Positions 45,297-55,394 of a stretch of DNA of 64,000 nt are shown here, in pieces; position 1 is the stretch's first letter; each line of letters opens with the position of its first letter. The translations under genes and the position numbers were made by a program. The notes under the pieces are model-generated. The model was given only the letters and a program-made list of their open reading frames with translations. It was not told the DNA's origin and searched no databases. The stretch covers positions 474,242 through 538,241 of the forward strand of contig CALYLW010000042.1 in NCBI GenBank assembly GCA_944989445.1. Direction: 5' to 3'. Origin of the DNA: Ampullaceana balthica (Eukaryota; Mollusca; Gastropoda; Lymnaeidae).

Positions 45297-46781
45297 GGTA
45301 GTGGTATTTATTTATGTATTGAGTATTTTATGTAGTTGGGATACGTATTCTATAGATGAAGGAAGTATTTTAAAGATGGAGTATATATTGGCATTATTAG
45401 TAAAGTATGTCGTGGATTGTGGAAATATTTTATATATGGTTGAAGTTTTCTTTTTTTTTATAGATGGGGGAGTTTTTTATATACGGTGATAGGATTTTAT
45501 GATTGTTGATTTACTATTGTTTGTTTAAATGTAATATAAACCCATATATGTTGTTTTTCTTTAAGAATTTAGGAATTTATTCGATACGTTATTTCACCTA
45601 CCGCCATGGCAATGCTGATATAATTTCATGTACCGCCCTGTCAGTACTGAGATAATTTCACCTATCACCCTGTCAGCACTGATACGCTGATAATGGTGAA
45701 ATCGACACTTCAAGACTACATTCACTAATAACATCCATAACTAACTGCTTATACTTCCTCCACTGACCGTTAATATCACAACCATTAATCACCACAACCG
45801 AGCTCCTAGTTTTACTGACATATTGCCGTATACAGTTACATCAGTCAGGTGAGATGAGATCATCCCCCCCCCCTCAGTACCACCCGTGTTCATAAGTCCC
45901 ACCAACTTGGCATGGCCTGGCACCAACATTGCCCAACAACTCCCCCCCTCCCCAATCAACCAACCATGTACTGATGCCAATACACCCCGACCAGTCACCC
46001 GATGAGTCCTATTAAGTACCACGTTATGAGTCAGGTCTTCAAAATTTCGTATGCAGGAAGCCATAATGGAAGTCGGCATTGCTATGTTCGTGTTAATACT
46101 AAAACAGATGGTTCTTGTTAGTTTTGTTGTTTATAATGTAACGGCTGTTCGCTGAGGCCATGAGAATAGGCCAAACCTTTTTTCTCTTCACTGACCGACA
46201 TACATCACGAGGGTCATCCTTTCCCCTTTGAACGTGAGATTTTTACACCTATCTTCATCAAATTCATTTTGACTGGATATTATTTCTTCCAGTTAAACTT
46301 AATGAGGCTTCTCTCCCCTCCCATAGTCTCCCCTTACTTGTTTCCCCAATAGTATCCCTTTGTTTACTGCGATAGCCTCAGCCAGACGGATTCCCATTGA
46401 GGTCAAGTACTCCAAAACTCCAGGCTTCTGCCTCTGCTGTCGAAGTGATTTTAGTTGGAGGTTGGTTGTTTGTTTTTTTTGCGGGGTAGAAAAGTTTTCG
46501 TCCGTCTCAGAATGACGAAATTATGTTCGACATTAGTCTGTCAGGGTGATAGAAGTCTGTCTTTATGCCATACCTAACATTCTCGAATGATTGCCTTGTT
46601 TACAAATGTTTGATATGTTACTTATGTCAGCCCTACTTATGCCCTGTATAAATATCATATTTTTATCTAAAAGCCTGATTGCAGTCTCACCCATATTTTG
46701 TCATATTACTTATACATCATGTTGTCATTGACAGACGTCTGTCATGGCGACAGAAGCTTGTTACGCTTGCCGCCCGTGTGT
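45297..46781. other. Mostly unique sequence
   Basis: A decayed GTATTTTATxxATGG tail extends to 45490. 45600-45700 has two loose copies of CACTGATA/TCACCxACCGCCxTG. A TATA-like TGTATAAATATC (about 46645) lies 98 bp before an ATG at 46744, whose 39-codon frame runs into the first two units of the next array; this is weak evidence for a transcript start. Confidence 0.35.
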
Positions 46782-47138
46782 CAGGCGGACACCAAACATT
46801 AAGACAGAGGTTGGACTTGTGAGGTCACAGAGAGTTGTGTCAACAGTAAGCACGGCGGACACCTAACATTAAGACAGAGGTTGGACTTGTGAGGTCACAG
46901 AGAGTTGTGTCAACAGTAAGCACGGCGGACACCTAACATTAAGACAGAGGTTGGACTTGTGAGGTCACAGAGATTTGTGTCAACAGTAAGCACGGCGGAA
47001 ACCTAACATTAAGACAGAGGTTGGACTTGTGAGGTCACAGAGAGTTGTGTCAACAGTAAGCACGGCGGACACCTAACATTAAGACAAAGGTTGGACTTGT
47101 GAGGTCACAGAGAGTTGTGTCAACAGTAAGCACGGCGC
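46782..47138. repeat. 70-bp tandem repeat, about 5 copies
   Basis: The unit is CACGGCGGACACCTAACATT, then AAGACAGAGGTTGGACTTGT, GAGGTCACAGAGAGTTGTGT and CAACAGTAAG. Copies differ by single bases. Each unit contains ACAGTAAGCA, similar to a splice donor. Confidence 0.97.
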
Positions 47139-47234
47139 TTGAACATTTAAGATATATCGCCATTAGTAACAGTGGCATGCCAACTTGCGCATGTGTTTTT
47201 GTGTGTCAATCGCTGAGTACTCAATTTTTAAGAA

Positions 47235-47980
47235 AAATTCCTTATATTAACTTCACCGTCTTGTATCTCTTATGGCTCTCTATCTGTCGTGACCCGCGGA
47301 AAAAAATGAAGTAAAAAAAAAGATCCACTTCCCGTGATCATATTGAGCTGAAATTTCGCTCATAGACTTGTGTCACCTAACAATGCATGGTATCAAAATT
47401 TCAGATCGATCGAATGTACCGTAATTAAATTAAGGAATTTTAGTTTATCTCTATGTAGCATGTGTAGCCGTCTGCAATAGTTGACCTCCAGGGGTCACTG
47501 GAGGTTCACTCCAGCCCTTTATTACCACATCCTCGTGTTTTACAGCACGGAGAGTTCAGTCACGTTCATTCTGTAAATGTTTATTCTAGTCTGTTTCGTG
47601 GTGCGTATTATATAGAACACTAGTGTATCACCCGGAAAAAATAACAGAAGTTTTCAAAATAAATACACATCCGATTAAAAAATAACGTAATACAGAACTT
47701 TTATTATTTATTTTATTTATTTTTATTTGATTCATTTATTATCAAATTGAACAATTTTATGCGGAACGTTCAAAAAGTGTTATTATTGGTGCAGTAATTT
47801 GGTGCGCTGCTTTCTAGTCTTAGTAGCACTTTAAAACAAAATCGATCGCAGCGCCACCTAACAGCATTACATCCATTCGCAGCGCCACCTAACAGCATTA
47901 CATTACAGCCATACATACAACGGGAATTATGTATATTGATAATCAATGCTTTTAGTTATGTCTCATATATAAGGGATTTA
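47235..47980 (+). mobile_element. Single copy of the ~500-bp TAAATCCC element, interrupted by a Helitron-like insertion
   Basis: Starts with a diverged AAATTCCTTATATTAACTTC and includes GAGCTGAAATTTCGC (about 47344), the CATGGTATCAAAATTTCAG / ATCGATCGAATGTACCG block, and the tail end TCATATATAAGGGATTTA to 47980. GTGGTGCGTATTATATAGAAC stops at 47618, where the Helitron-like sequence begins. Element sequence resumes at about 47935 (GATAATCAATGCTTTTAG). Its spacer-like tail TAGTCAAAAAC..TTTTTACGGG follows to about 48020, showing that the tail belongs to the element and not only to the array. Confidence 0.85.
47619..47880 (-). mobile_element. Helitron-like non-autonomous element nested in the previous element, minus strand
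   Basis: The + strand reads ACTAGTGTATCACCCGG at 47619-47635, the reverse complement of the family 3' end (CCGGGTGATACA, CTAG, T). At the other side it has GGTGCAGTAATTTGGTGCGC and TGCTTTCTAG. The exact 5' end is not clear; CAGCGCCACCTAACAGCATT is repeated at a 31-bp spacing near it (47849-47902). Confidence 0.6.
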
Positions 47981-48554
47981 TAGTCAAAAACGGGTTGTTT
48001 TTACGGGTTGTTTATTATATATTGTCTTTATTGTTAAGGGAGCGCAACCGGTAGCCATATCTCGTGTTAGGTTGGTTATATGCACACATTGTTTACTGTA
48101 ACACATGAATGTAAGGGTGATAATGTGGACATGGATAGTACCATGGAGTATCTACAGCTTGCTCCTAGTCTTTATCTCTTTATCTCTATCACCTCTCTTT
48201 CACAATTTCTCTCACTCTCTCTCTCTCCTGACATTTGACACATTTCGTTAAAATTTCCATTTCAGACTCATTTTTAGTTTTGTAATCCATTGTTTTTCTT
48301 GCTAATTTTTCCCGTATTCCAGAGAAAGCATTTAGCGTTGAACTTTCCTTTTTTAAAAATAAAATTTAAAGCTAGAATATAAATTTCTCCACATAGTATG
48401 TTGATGGTAATCTAGTTTTTCTTTCTCCAACTTGCCTCTTCTTCGCAAAAATAGACAACGTTGTTTCATTGACAATCGTCTTACGTTGCTACTTGAAATA
48501 TCCGATGTTTGGCAAAGTCTTTTCCAACAATTATTCAAGATAAACCCCATGGCC
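47981..48554. other. Element tail, then AT-rich unique sequence
   Basis: After the element tail (to about 48020) there is a TCTCTxTCTC-rich patch at 48170-48230. A 65-codon minus-strand frame (48353-48550) is lysine/arginine-rich with no known domain. Nothing else is supported. Confidence 0.45.
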
Positions 48555-48632
48555 GGAAGCTAGAATACGTCAGTGGAACTGAAATAGTTTTAACCTTTCG
48601 AAGTTAAAAATTATTTCTTTGTTATAGCAAAT
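48555..48632. repeat. Short dispersed module, copy 1 (homologous to 52700-52777)
   Basis: GGAAGCTAGAATACGTCAG, AACTGAAATAGTTTTAACC and TTTCGAAGTTAAAAATTATT align in order with the sequence at 52700-52777. Each copy lies left of an array of AGCTxTAGAGAAGGCC units, so module and array seem to have moved or duplicated together. Confidence 0.6.
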
Positions 48633-48639
48633 AGTTTAG

Positions 48640-48785
48640 AGAAGACCAAAACTATCTTATAGTGTACACCAAGCTTTAGAGAGGACCACTATGGTCTAGT
48701 GTACAACAAGCTATTGAGAAGACCAACATCGTATAATGTACACATAGCTATAGAGAAGGCCTGTATGGTATATTGTACTAACAAT
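48640..48785. repeat. Diverged ~37-bp array, about 4 copies, related to 53556-54170
   Basis: Units such as CTATAGAGAAGGCCTGTATG and GTATATTGTAC match the CTGTAGAGAAGGCCAAGATG / GTATAGTGTAC units of the larger array about 5 kb to the right. This is an older or unhomogenised relative. Confidence 0.75.
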
Positions 48786-48888
48786 TATTAAGAGCTTGAA
48801 TTAATGGTCTGTATAAAAAATATCGATGGAACAAGTCTTGTAAACTAATGCGCCTAACATAAACAACTATAGCACAGTTTTAATGTAA

Positions 48889-49078
48889 ACAACTCCAGCA
48901 CAATTGTGATGTAAACATCCAGCACAAAGTTGTGATGTAAACAACTCCAGCACAAAGTTGTGATGTAAACAACTCCAGCACAAAGTTGTAATGTAAACAA
49001 CTCCAGCACAAATTTGTGATGTAAACAACTCCAGCACAGTTGTGATGTAAACAACTCCAGCACAAAGTTGTGATGTTT
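48889..49078. repeat. ~28-bp minisatellite, about 7 copies
   Basis: The unit is AAACAACTCCAGCACAAAGT plus TGTGATGT, with small deletions. Confidence 0.95.
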
Positions 49079-49139
49079 TACAGGATGCAAAATAGATGAT
49101 CGCATGCCTCCTGCACATTTAATTTAAAAATAGTTCTAG

Positions 49140-50672
49140 TCTACTTTTGTTCACGTGAACATGGCCATTCTACCAAGATGTACACGCATGTACTCGGCCT
49201 TTCTACCCTAATATCACGTTAGTACAAGGCCATTCTACCAAGATATACGCGCATGTACATGGCTATTTGACCAAAAGAAACAGGAATGTACATGGCTATT
49301 TGACCAAAAGACACAGGAATGTACATGGCTATTTGACCAAAAGACACAGGAATGTACATGGCTATTTGACCAAAAGACACAGGAATGTACATGGCTATTT
49401 GACCAAAAGACACAGGCATGTACATGGCTATTTGACCAAAAGACACGGGCATGTACATGGCTATTTGACCAAAAGACACGGGCATGTACATGGCTATTTG
49501 ACTAAAAGACACAGGCATGTACATGGCTAGTTGACCAAAAAACACAGGCATGTACATGGCTATGTGACTAAAAGACACAGGCATGTACATAGCTATTTGA
49601 CCAAAAGACACAGTCATGTTCATGGCTATTTGACCAAAAGACACAGGCATGTACATGGCGATTTGACCGATAGACACGGGCATGTACATGGCTATTTGAC
49701 CAATAGACACATGCAAGTACATGGCTATTTGGCCAAAAGACACAGTCATGTTCATGAATATTTGGCCAAAAGACACAGGCATGTACATGGCTATTTGACC
49801 AAAAGACACAGGCATGTACATGGCTATTTGACCAAAAGACGCAGGCATGTTCATGGCTATTTGACCAAAAGACACAAGCATGTATATGGCTATTTGACCA
49901 AAAGACACAAGCATGTATATGGCTATTTGACCAAAAGACACAAGCATGTATATGGCTATTTGACCAAAAGACACAGGCATGTTCATGGCTATTTGACCAA
50001 AAGACACAGGCATGTACATGGCTATTTGACCAAAAGACACAGGCATGTACATGGCTATTTGACCAAAAGACGCAGGCATGTTCATGGCTATTTGACCAAA
50101 AGACACAAGCATGTATATGGCTATTTGACCAAAAGACACAAGCATGTATATGGCTATTTGACCAAAAGACACAGGCATGTTCATGGCTATTTGACCAAAA
50201 GACACAGGCATGTACATGGCTATTTGACCAAAAGACACAGGCATGTATATGGCTATTTGACCAAAAGACGCAGGCATGTTCATGGCTATTTGACCAAAAG
50301 ACACAAGCATGTATATGGCTATTTGACCAAAAGACACAAGCATGTATATGGCTATTTGACCAAAAGACACAAGCATGTATATGGCTATTTGACCAAAAGA
50401 CACAGGCATGTTCATGGCTAGTTGGCCAATAGACACAGGCATGTACATGGCTATTTGACCAAAAGACACAGGCATGTACATGGCTATTTGACCAAATGAC
50501 ACAGGCATGTACATGGCTATTTGACCAAAAGACACAGGCATGTACATGGCTATTTGACCAAAAGACACAGGCATGTACATGGCTATTTAACCAAAAGACA
50601 CAGGCATGTACATGGCTATTTGACCAAAAGACACAGGCATGTACATGGCTATTTGACCAAAAGACACAGGCA
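49140..50672. repeat. 33-bp minisatellite, about 43 copies, with higher-order blocks
   Basis: The unit is GACACAGGCATGTACATGG, then CTATTTGACCAAAA. 49140-49260 has looser copies with CCATTCTACCAAGATGTACA, probably an ancestral form. GACGCAGGCATGTTC-type units recur at 49838, 50069 and 50267 (231 and 198 bp: 7 and 6 units), each followed by GACACAAGCATGTATATGG units. The period is a multiple of three, so frames of up to 453 codons open on both strands; they are not genes. Confidence 0.97.
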
Positions 50673-50948
50673 TTTAATCACCCATCCTTGAAGTACACTA
50701 ATGCTAATTTTGACTCGACTTATACATAATAATACTTTTTTAAAATCTATAATTTGCACACACATTTTTCTCCTGATTGTTTACATGATTAAATATACTT
50801 CATGTTATTTAAAATTGTCATAATTCTTATACTTAAATGATTTCCATGTTTTCTATACTCAAACTTGACCACAATGCTGAGGTTTCTGTATCATTTTATT
50901 AATTAATTTTTTAAGGCAATTTTTAAAGGGATTGATGAATACGACATG

Positions 50949-51272
50949 TTCGTCACATCGATACGGCCCTGGTATTATTCCAGGGGCCCTGCGTCGCTTT
51001 CTGACGTCACATCGATACGGCACGGGTATTATTCCAGGGATCCTGCATCGCTTTGTGACGTCACATCGATACGGCCCGGGTATTATTCCAGGGGTCATGC
51101 ATCGCTTTTTGACGTCACATCGATACGGCCCGGGTATTATTCCAGGGGTCCTGCATCGCTTTGTGACGTCACATCGATACGGCCCTGGTATTATTCCAGG
51201 GGTCCTGCATCGCTTTGCGACGTCACATCGATACGACCCGGGTATTATTCCAGAGTCCTGCATCGCTTTGTC
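50949..51272. repeat. 54-bp tandem repeat, about 6 copies, each with a full CRE palindrome
   Basis: The unit is TGACGTCACATCGATACGG, then CCCGGGTATTATTCCAGG and GGTCCTGCATCGCTTTG. Five junctions carry the perfect palindrome TGACGTCA (CREB/ATF consensus), together with ATCGAT. The first and last units are diverged. Confidence 0.97.
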
Positions 51273-51329
51273 ACCAGGCCTGTCGTATTGATTCCCTGCA
51301 GAATAATAATGAGATAAGCGCCATACAGG

Positions 51330-51610
51330 CCGGCTTATCTTTCATACGGACGCTTAATTGTTTCAATAAATGGACGGGCGGTAGGAAAATAAGCTCGGAG
51401 AGACGAAATTGGGTGATGGCGAGAGGGCTGGGGGTGGACGGGGGCAGGGCGGGGTGCCATAAATAATGAGCTGCCGCGTGGAACCCATCTTTGTGTTTGC
51501 CCCGGTTAGTTTCTGCAAACGACAGGGCCGCCATCTTTATTTACCTCGGTGCTTTTATCGCATGCAAATGAAGTCTTTCCCTGCGCGCGCCAGCATTTGA
51601 TCTATGGTCA
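51330..51610. promoter_or_regulatory. GC-rich unique island with homeodomain, POU, YY1 and GC-box motifs
   Basis: Non-repetitive sequence directly right of the CRE array. It contains CTTAATTG (homeodomain), TTCAATAAATGG, a GC-box GGGGCAGGGCGGGG (51441-51454), CATAAATAATGAG (Hox/Cdx-like, 51458-51470), GCCGCCATCTT (YY1 consensus on the other strand, 51527-51537), and the octamer ATGCAAAT (51562-51569). No open frame explains the composition. Of the islands in this window it looks most like a developmental enhancer or promoter. Function is inferred. Confidence 0.35.
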
Positions 51611-52016
51611 TGGTTTTACATATGTTATTCAAAGTCAACACCGAAAAGTTGTAGGCGAGAATGGGCCCCGTTTGATCTAGTGATCATTATAATGGGTGTA
51701 AATATACTCTCTTTTTTTTCTATTCTTTTTCCCTCTTTCATTTTGCTTTGTCTACGGTGTATATGGGGGCTGGGAACAATACGGCTTAATTCAAAAATGG
51801 TGTTTTGTTGGTAGGCAATTTTACTAAATGTGTTCAAGCGATTCAGATATTGTCCTATTTGTGACTGGGGGCGGCGGCTGTGACGTACACAGCGAATAAA
51901 GACAATCGTTTCACTGCGTGAGGCCTGGGAATCATTTCGCTGATTGAAATTTTGAAAACAATTTAGTTTTAATTCCATAGACGGTAACAGGTCTGATTGT
52001 GGTGAGCTTGGAGTGA
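51611..52016. other. Unique sequence before the 20-bp array
   Basis: No gene is recognised. A minus-strand frame continues out of the next array into this stretch (to 51625) but lacks recognisable features. Confidence 0.45.
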
Positions 52017-52523
52017 TTGCGGTGGACCAGGATAGATTGTGGTGGACCAGGATAGATCGTGGTGGACCAGGATAGATCGTGGTGGACCAGGATAGATTGT
52101 GGTGGACCAGGATAGATTGTGGTGGACCAGGATAGATCGTGGTGGACCAGGATAGATTGTGGTGGACCAGGATAGATTGTGGTGGACCAGGATAGATTGT
52201 GGTGGACCAGGATAGATTGTGGTGGACCAGGATAGATCGTGGTGGACCAGGATAGATCGTGGTGGACCAGGATAGATTGTGGTGGACCAGGATAGATCGT
52301 GGTGGACCAGGATAGATTGTGGTGGACCAGGATAGATTGTGGTGGACCAGGATAGATTGTGGTGGACCAGGATAGATTGTGGTGGACCAGGATAGATTGT
52401 GGTGGACCAGGATAGATTGTGGTGGACCAGGATAGATTGTGGTGGACCAGGATAGATTGTGGTGGACCAGGATAGATTGTGGTGGACCAGGATAGATTGT
52501 GGTGGACCAGGATAGATTGTGGT
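52017..52523. repeat. 20-bp minisatellite, about 25 copies
   Basis: The unit is GATTGTGGTGGACCAGGATA, with a C-for-T variant (GATCGTGG) in seven or so units of the left half. It is flanked by diverged units (GTGGTGAGCTTGGA) on both sides, and looser GGTGGTCAAG words run to 52665. Minus-strand frames of up to 308 codons are shadows. Confidence 0.97.
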
Positions 52524-52699
52524 GAGCTTGGAACAATTGTGGGGGGTCCACGATTGTTTTGGTACTATAATGTTTGCGATGGACCAGATTGATTGTGTTG
52601 GTCCATGATTGATTGCGGTGGTCAAGAGTCGATTTCGGTGGTCAAGGGGTGATTGCGGTCGACACCGTGTAGACGAAACTTTATGCAAACGCCTTGGTC

Positions 52700-52777
52700 G
52701 GAAATTAGTATGCGTCATCGCAACTAAAACGGTTTTAGTCTTTCGAAGAAAAATTATTTCCTTTCTATAACAGCAGG
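52700..52777. repeat. Short dispersed module, copy 2 (homologous to 48555-48632)
   Basis: GGAAATTAGTATGCGTCATCG, CAACTAAAACGGTTTTAGT and CTTTCGAAGAAAAATTATTT align with copy 1. Here the module is separated from its related array (53556) by a TAAATCCC element, which may have inserted between them. Confidence 0.6.
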
Positions 52778-52923
52778 ATAATTGAACTAGCTAATGTGTT
52801 GTATTGATTTTATTAAGTTTACGAAATAATGATCTATTGATATCGATGACGGGGTGGACAATGAAATTATTTCCCCTTAATTAGCAGTATGCAACTATAA
52901 GAGAAACAATTTGATTTATTTTT

Positions 52924-53404
52924 TAAATCCTTTATATTAACTCGTGGTGTCTGGTTGCTTGCTTGTTTGTTTGTCGTAAAAACTTTGGATCGATTTTAAC
53001 CCACTTCTTCGTAAGCTAGCGGGCTGAAATTGTTCAGTCAGTTTTGTACCGATGATAAAAACGATGTATCAAAATTTCAGATCGATCGTATGTACTGTAA
53101 TTAAATCATTGAATTTTTAGATTATTTTATTTATCTCTATGTATCATGTTAAATTTTTGAGATAGAGTGTCGCGGTGCGTATTATATTGAACGACCTTTT
53201 AATTAATTTTTTCCTGTTGCGCGATTTGGTGCGTATTACATGGACGATAATTTTTATTAATATATTCCCGATCGGTGCGCATTATATTAAAATTGTTTTA
53301 CGAGACATAACTAAAATTTTGGATTTTTGGATTGTCGCGCGCTGCATATTATAATGAACATTCTTTTATTTATGTCTCGTACATAAAGGATTTATAGTCA
53401 AAAA
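52924..53404 (+). mobile_element. Single copy of the ~500-bp TAAATCCC element
   Basis: Starts TAAATCCTTTATATTAACTC and has CGGGCTGAAATTGTTCAG, ATGTATCAAAATTTCAG and ATCGATCGTATGTACTG. It ends CATAAAGGATTTA at 53404, followed by the element tail (GTCAAAAAATTG, TTTTTTACGGG). It lacks the long (CT)n tract and differs strongly from the arrayed copies in its right half, where three GTGCGTATTATATTxxA-like words recur (53176-53355). This may be an older subfamily. Confidence 0.85.
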
Positions 53405-53555
53405 ATTGTTTTTTTACGGGTTTTAAAAAATTTGTTTTAAACTATGAATATCTTGAAGAACAAATGTAAAGACACTAAAAAAAACAATCTATAGTTTCAA
53501 TGACATTTTGGCCACTCTTGGAAAATGTAGTTTATTATAGTATAGCTCTAGCAAT

Positions 53556-54170
53556 GGGCGAGTATGATGCAGTGGACCACCAGCTGTAGAGAAGGCCAAG
53601 ATGGTATAGTGTACTACCATTTTTAGAGTAGGCCAAGATTGTATAGAACCACCAGCTGTAGAAAAGGCCAAGATGGTATAGTACCACCAGCTGTAGATAA
53701 GGCCAACATGGTATAGTGTACCACCAGCTGTAGAGAAGGTCAAGATGGTATAGCACCACCAGCTGTAGAGAAGGCCAAGATGGTATAGTACCACCAGCTG
53801 TAGAGAAGGCCAAGATGGTATAGTGTACCACCAGCTGTAGAGAAGGCCAAGATGGTATAGTACCGCAAGCTGTAGAGAAGGCCAAGATGGTATACTGTAC
53901 CACCAGCTGTAGAGAAGGCCAAGATGGTATAGTGTAACACCAGCTGTAGAGAAGGCCAAGATGGTATAGTACCACCAGCTGTAGAGAAGGCCAAGACGCC
54001 AGCTGTAGAGAAGGCCAAGATGATATAGTGTACTACCAGCTGTAGAGAAGGCCAAGATGGTATACTGTACCACCAGCTGTGGAGAAGGTCAAGATGGTAT
54101 AGTGTACTACAAGCTGTATAAAAGGCCAAGATGGAATTTTGTACCACCAGCTGTGGAGAAGGGCAGGATG
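53556..54170. repeat. ~34-37-bp minisatellite, about 17 copies
   Basis: The unit is CCACCAGCTGTAGAGAAGG, then CCAAGATGGTATAGTGTA. Many units lack GTG before the final TA, giving two lengths. One unit at about 54000 is truncated. Three minus-strand frames of 135-194 codons are shadows. Confidence 0.96.
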
Positions 54171-54594
54171 ATATTGTAAACCACCAATGTTAAAAAGTCA
54201 AATAAGATATAGAAAATCACCAGCTACAGAGAAGATCACATGACATATTGTACCAGTTTCTTATAACTGACCATTATGTCTACGTGGACCACATGCCAAA
54301 TTGATTCCATTAACTGTGTATGGGACGCAACTGAGAAGACCATAATAAGAACTCATTACAAACATCAACTATCCTCATATTAAGTTCGTCCCCATTACTA
54401 CGACTTCTCAAGTTCCTAATGTTGTTGACACTAAGTAGCTGCCAGATTTTAGAGCAGAGCCACTTGCCAGGGTTGTGTGGTGTTACCATCTTTTCTTCTC
54501 AAGGTAAGGCCCCCTTCCCCCACCTTTTTTTTCTATATCCACACTGGACAACATACCAGGCAGGCGGTGAATGACGTCACAGTGTATTGGGAAG
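54171..54594. other. Decayed repeat edge and unique sequence
   Basis: Weak CCAGCTACAGAGAAGATC-type units continue to about 54250. Then unique sequence with no gene recognised. Confidence 0.5.
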
Positions 54595-55105
54595 ATTGGT
54601 GTGGGTACTAAACTATAATTGTATGAATGCTAAACTAATTTTTTAAATGCTAAAATATCATTGTTTTGATGCTAAAATAAATTTTTTGAATGCTTCACTA
54701 TCATTGTTAGTATGCTAAATTATCCTCGTGTGAATGCCTTGTTTCTTAAGGTCCTAAACTATCCATTATCATTGTGTGGGTGCTAAACTTTCCTTTTGTG
54801 GATCATAAATCACGGAAGATAACAGTAGTCTTGATGTTAAAGTGTGGTTAGTGCGGACGCTAAACTATTGAATCATGATTCTAAACTGTGTTTATGTGGA
54901 TGCTAAACTATGTTTTATGTTTGCTAAACTTCATTCAATAAGAATGCTAAACTGTGGCTGTGTGGTTGCTAAATTGTGGCTGTGTGGGTGCTAAACTGTA
55001 TTAGTGTGGATGCAAACTTGTGGTTGTGTGGATGCCGTTTGCGGTTGTATGGATGATAGCTTGTCGTTGTATGGATGCTAAACTGCATTTGTGTGGAGGC
55101 TAACC
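54595..55105. repeat. Degenerate ~20-25-bp repeat (GTGTGGATGCTAAACT)
   Basis: GATGCTAAACT, GGTGCTAAACT and TGTGGATGC words recur about twenty times with irregular spacing: an old, uneven tandem array. Confidence 0.75.
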
Positions 55106-55394
55106 CATTATTGTGTTAGGATTAGCGCCATCACATTTCTACAATAATAACATGTAATAAAGTTATTGCATGTCATCTCCTTTAGAATGTCACGTCCCTC
55201 ATATATGATGTTATAATGATTGACTGCGACACAATTGTCTCTTGACGTAAACCTTCTTTTTTTTAAATGCATATCCCAAGCTCTATCCTACTGCACAACA
55301 ATTGTCATCTCATCACCACAAATCTTTATCCCGTCAGCTCATTTCAACTTATCGCAAGCCACAATTATAATCTATGTCCCAACTTCATATCTAA

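Noticed and set aside
49219..50580. 453-codon minus-strand frame and overlapping + strand frames
   Set aside because: These are readings of the 33-bp array (11-residue repeats), with no non-repeat domain.
51625..52718. 308- and 249-codon minus-strand frames
   Set aside because: Most of each is the 20-bp array read in rotating frames. The flanking parts have no recognised domain.
53489..54147. 135-194-codon minus-strand frames
   Set aside because: Shadows of the ~37-bp array in three frames.
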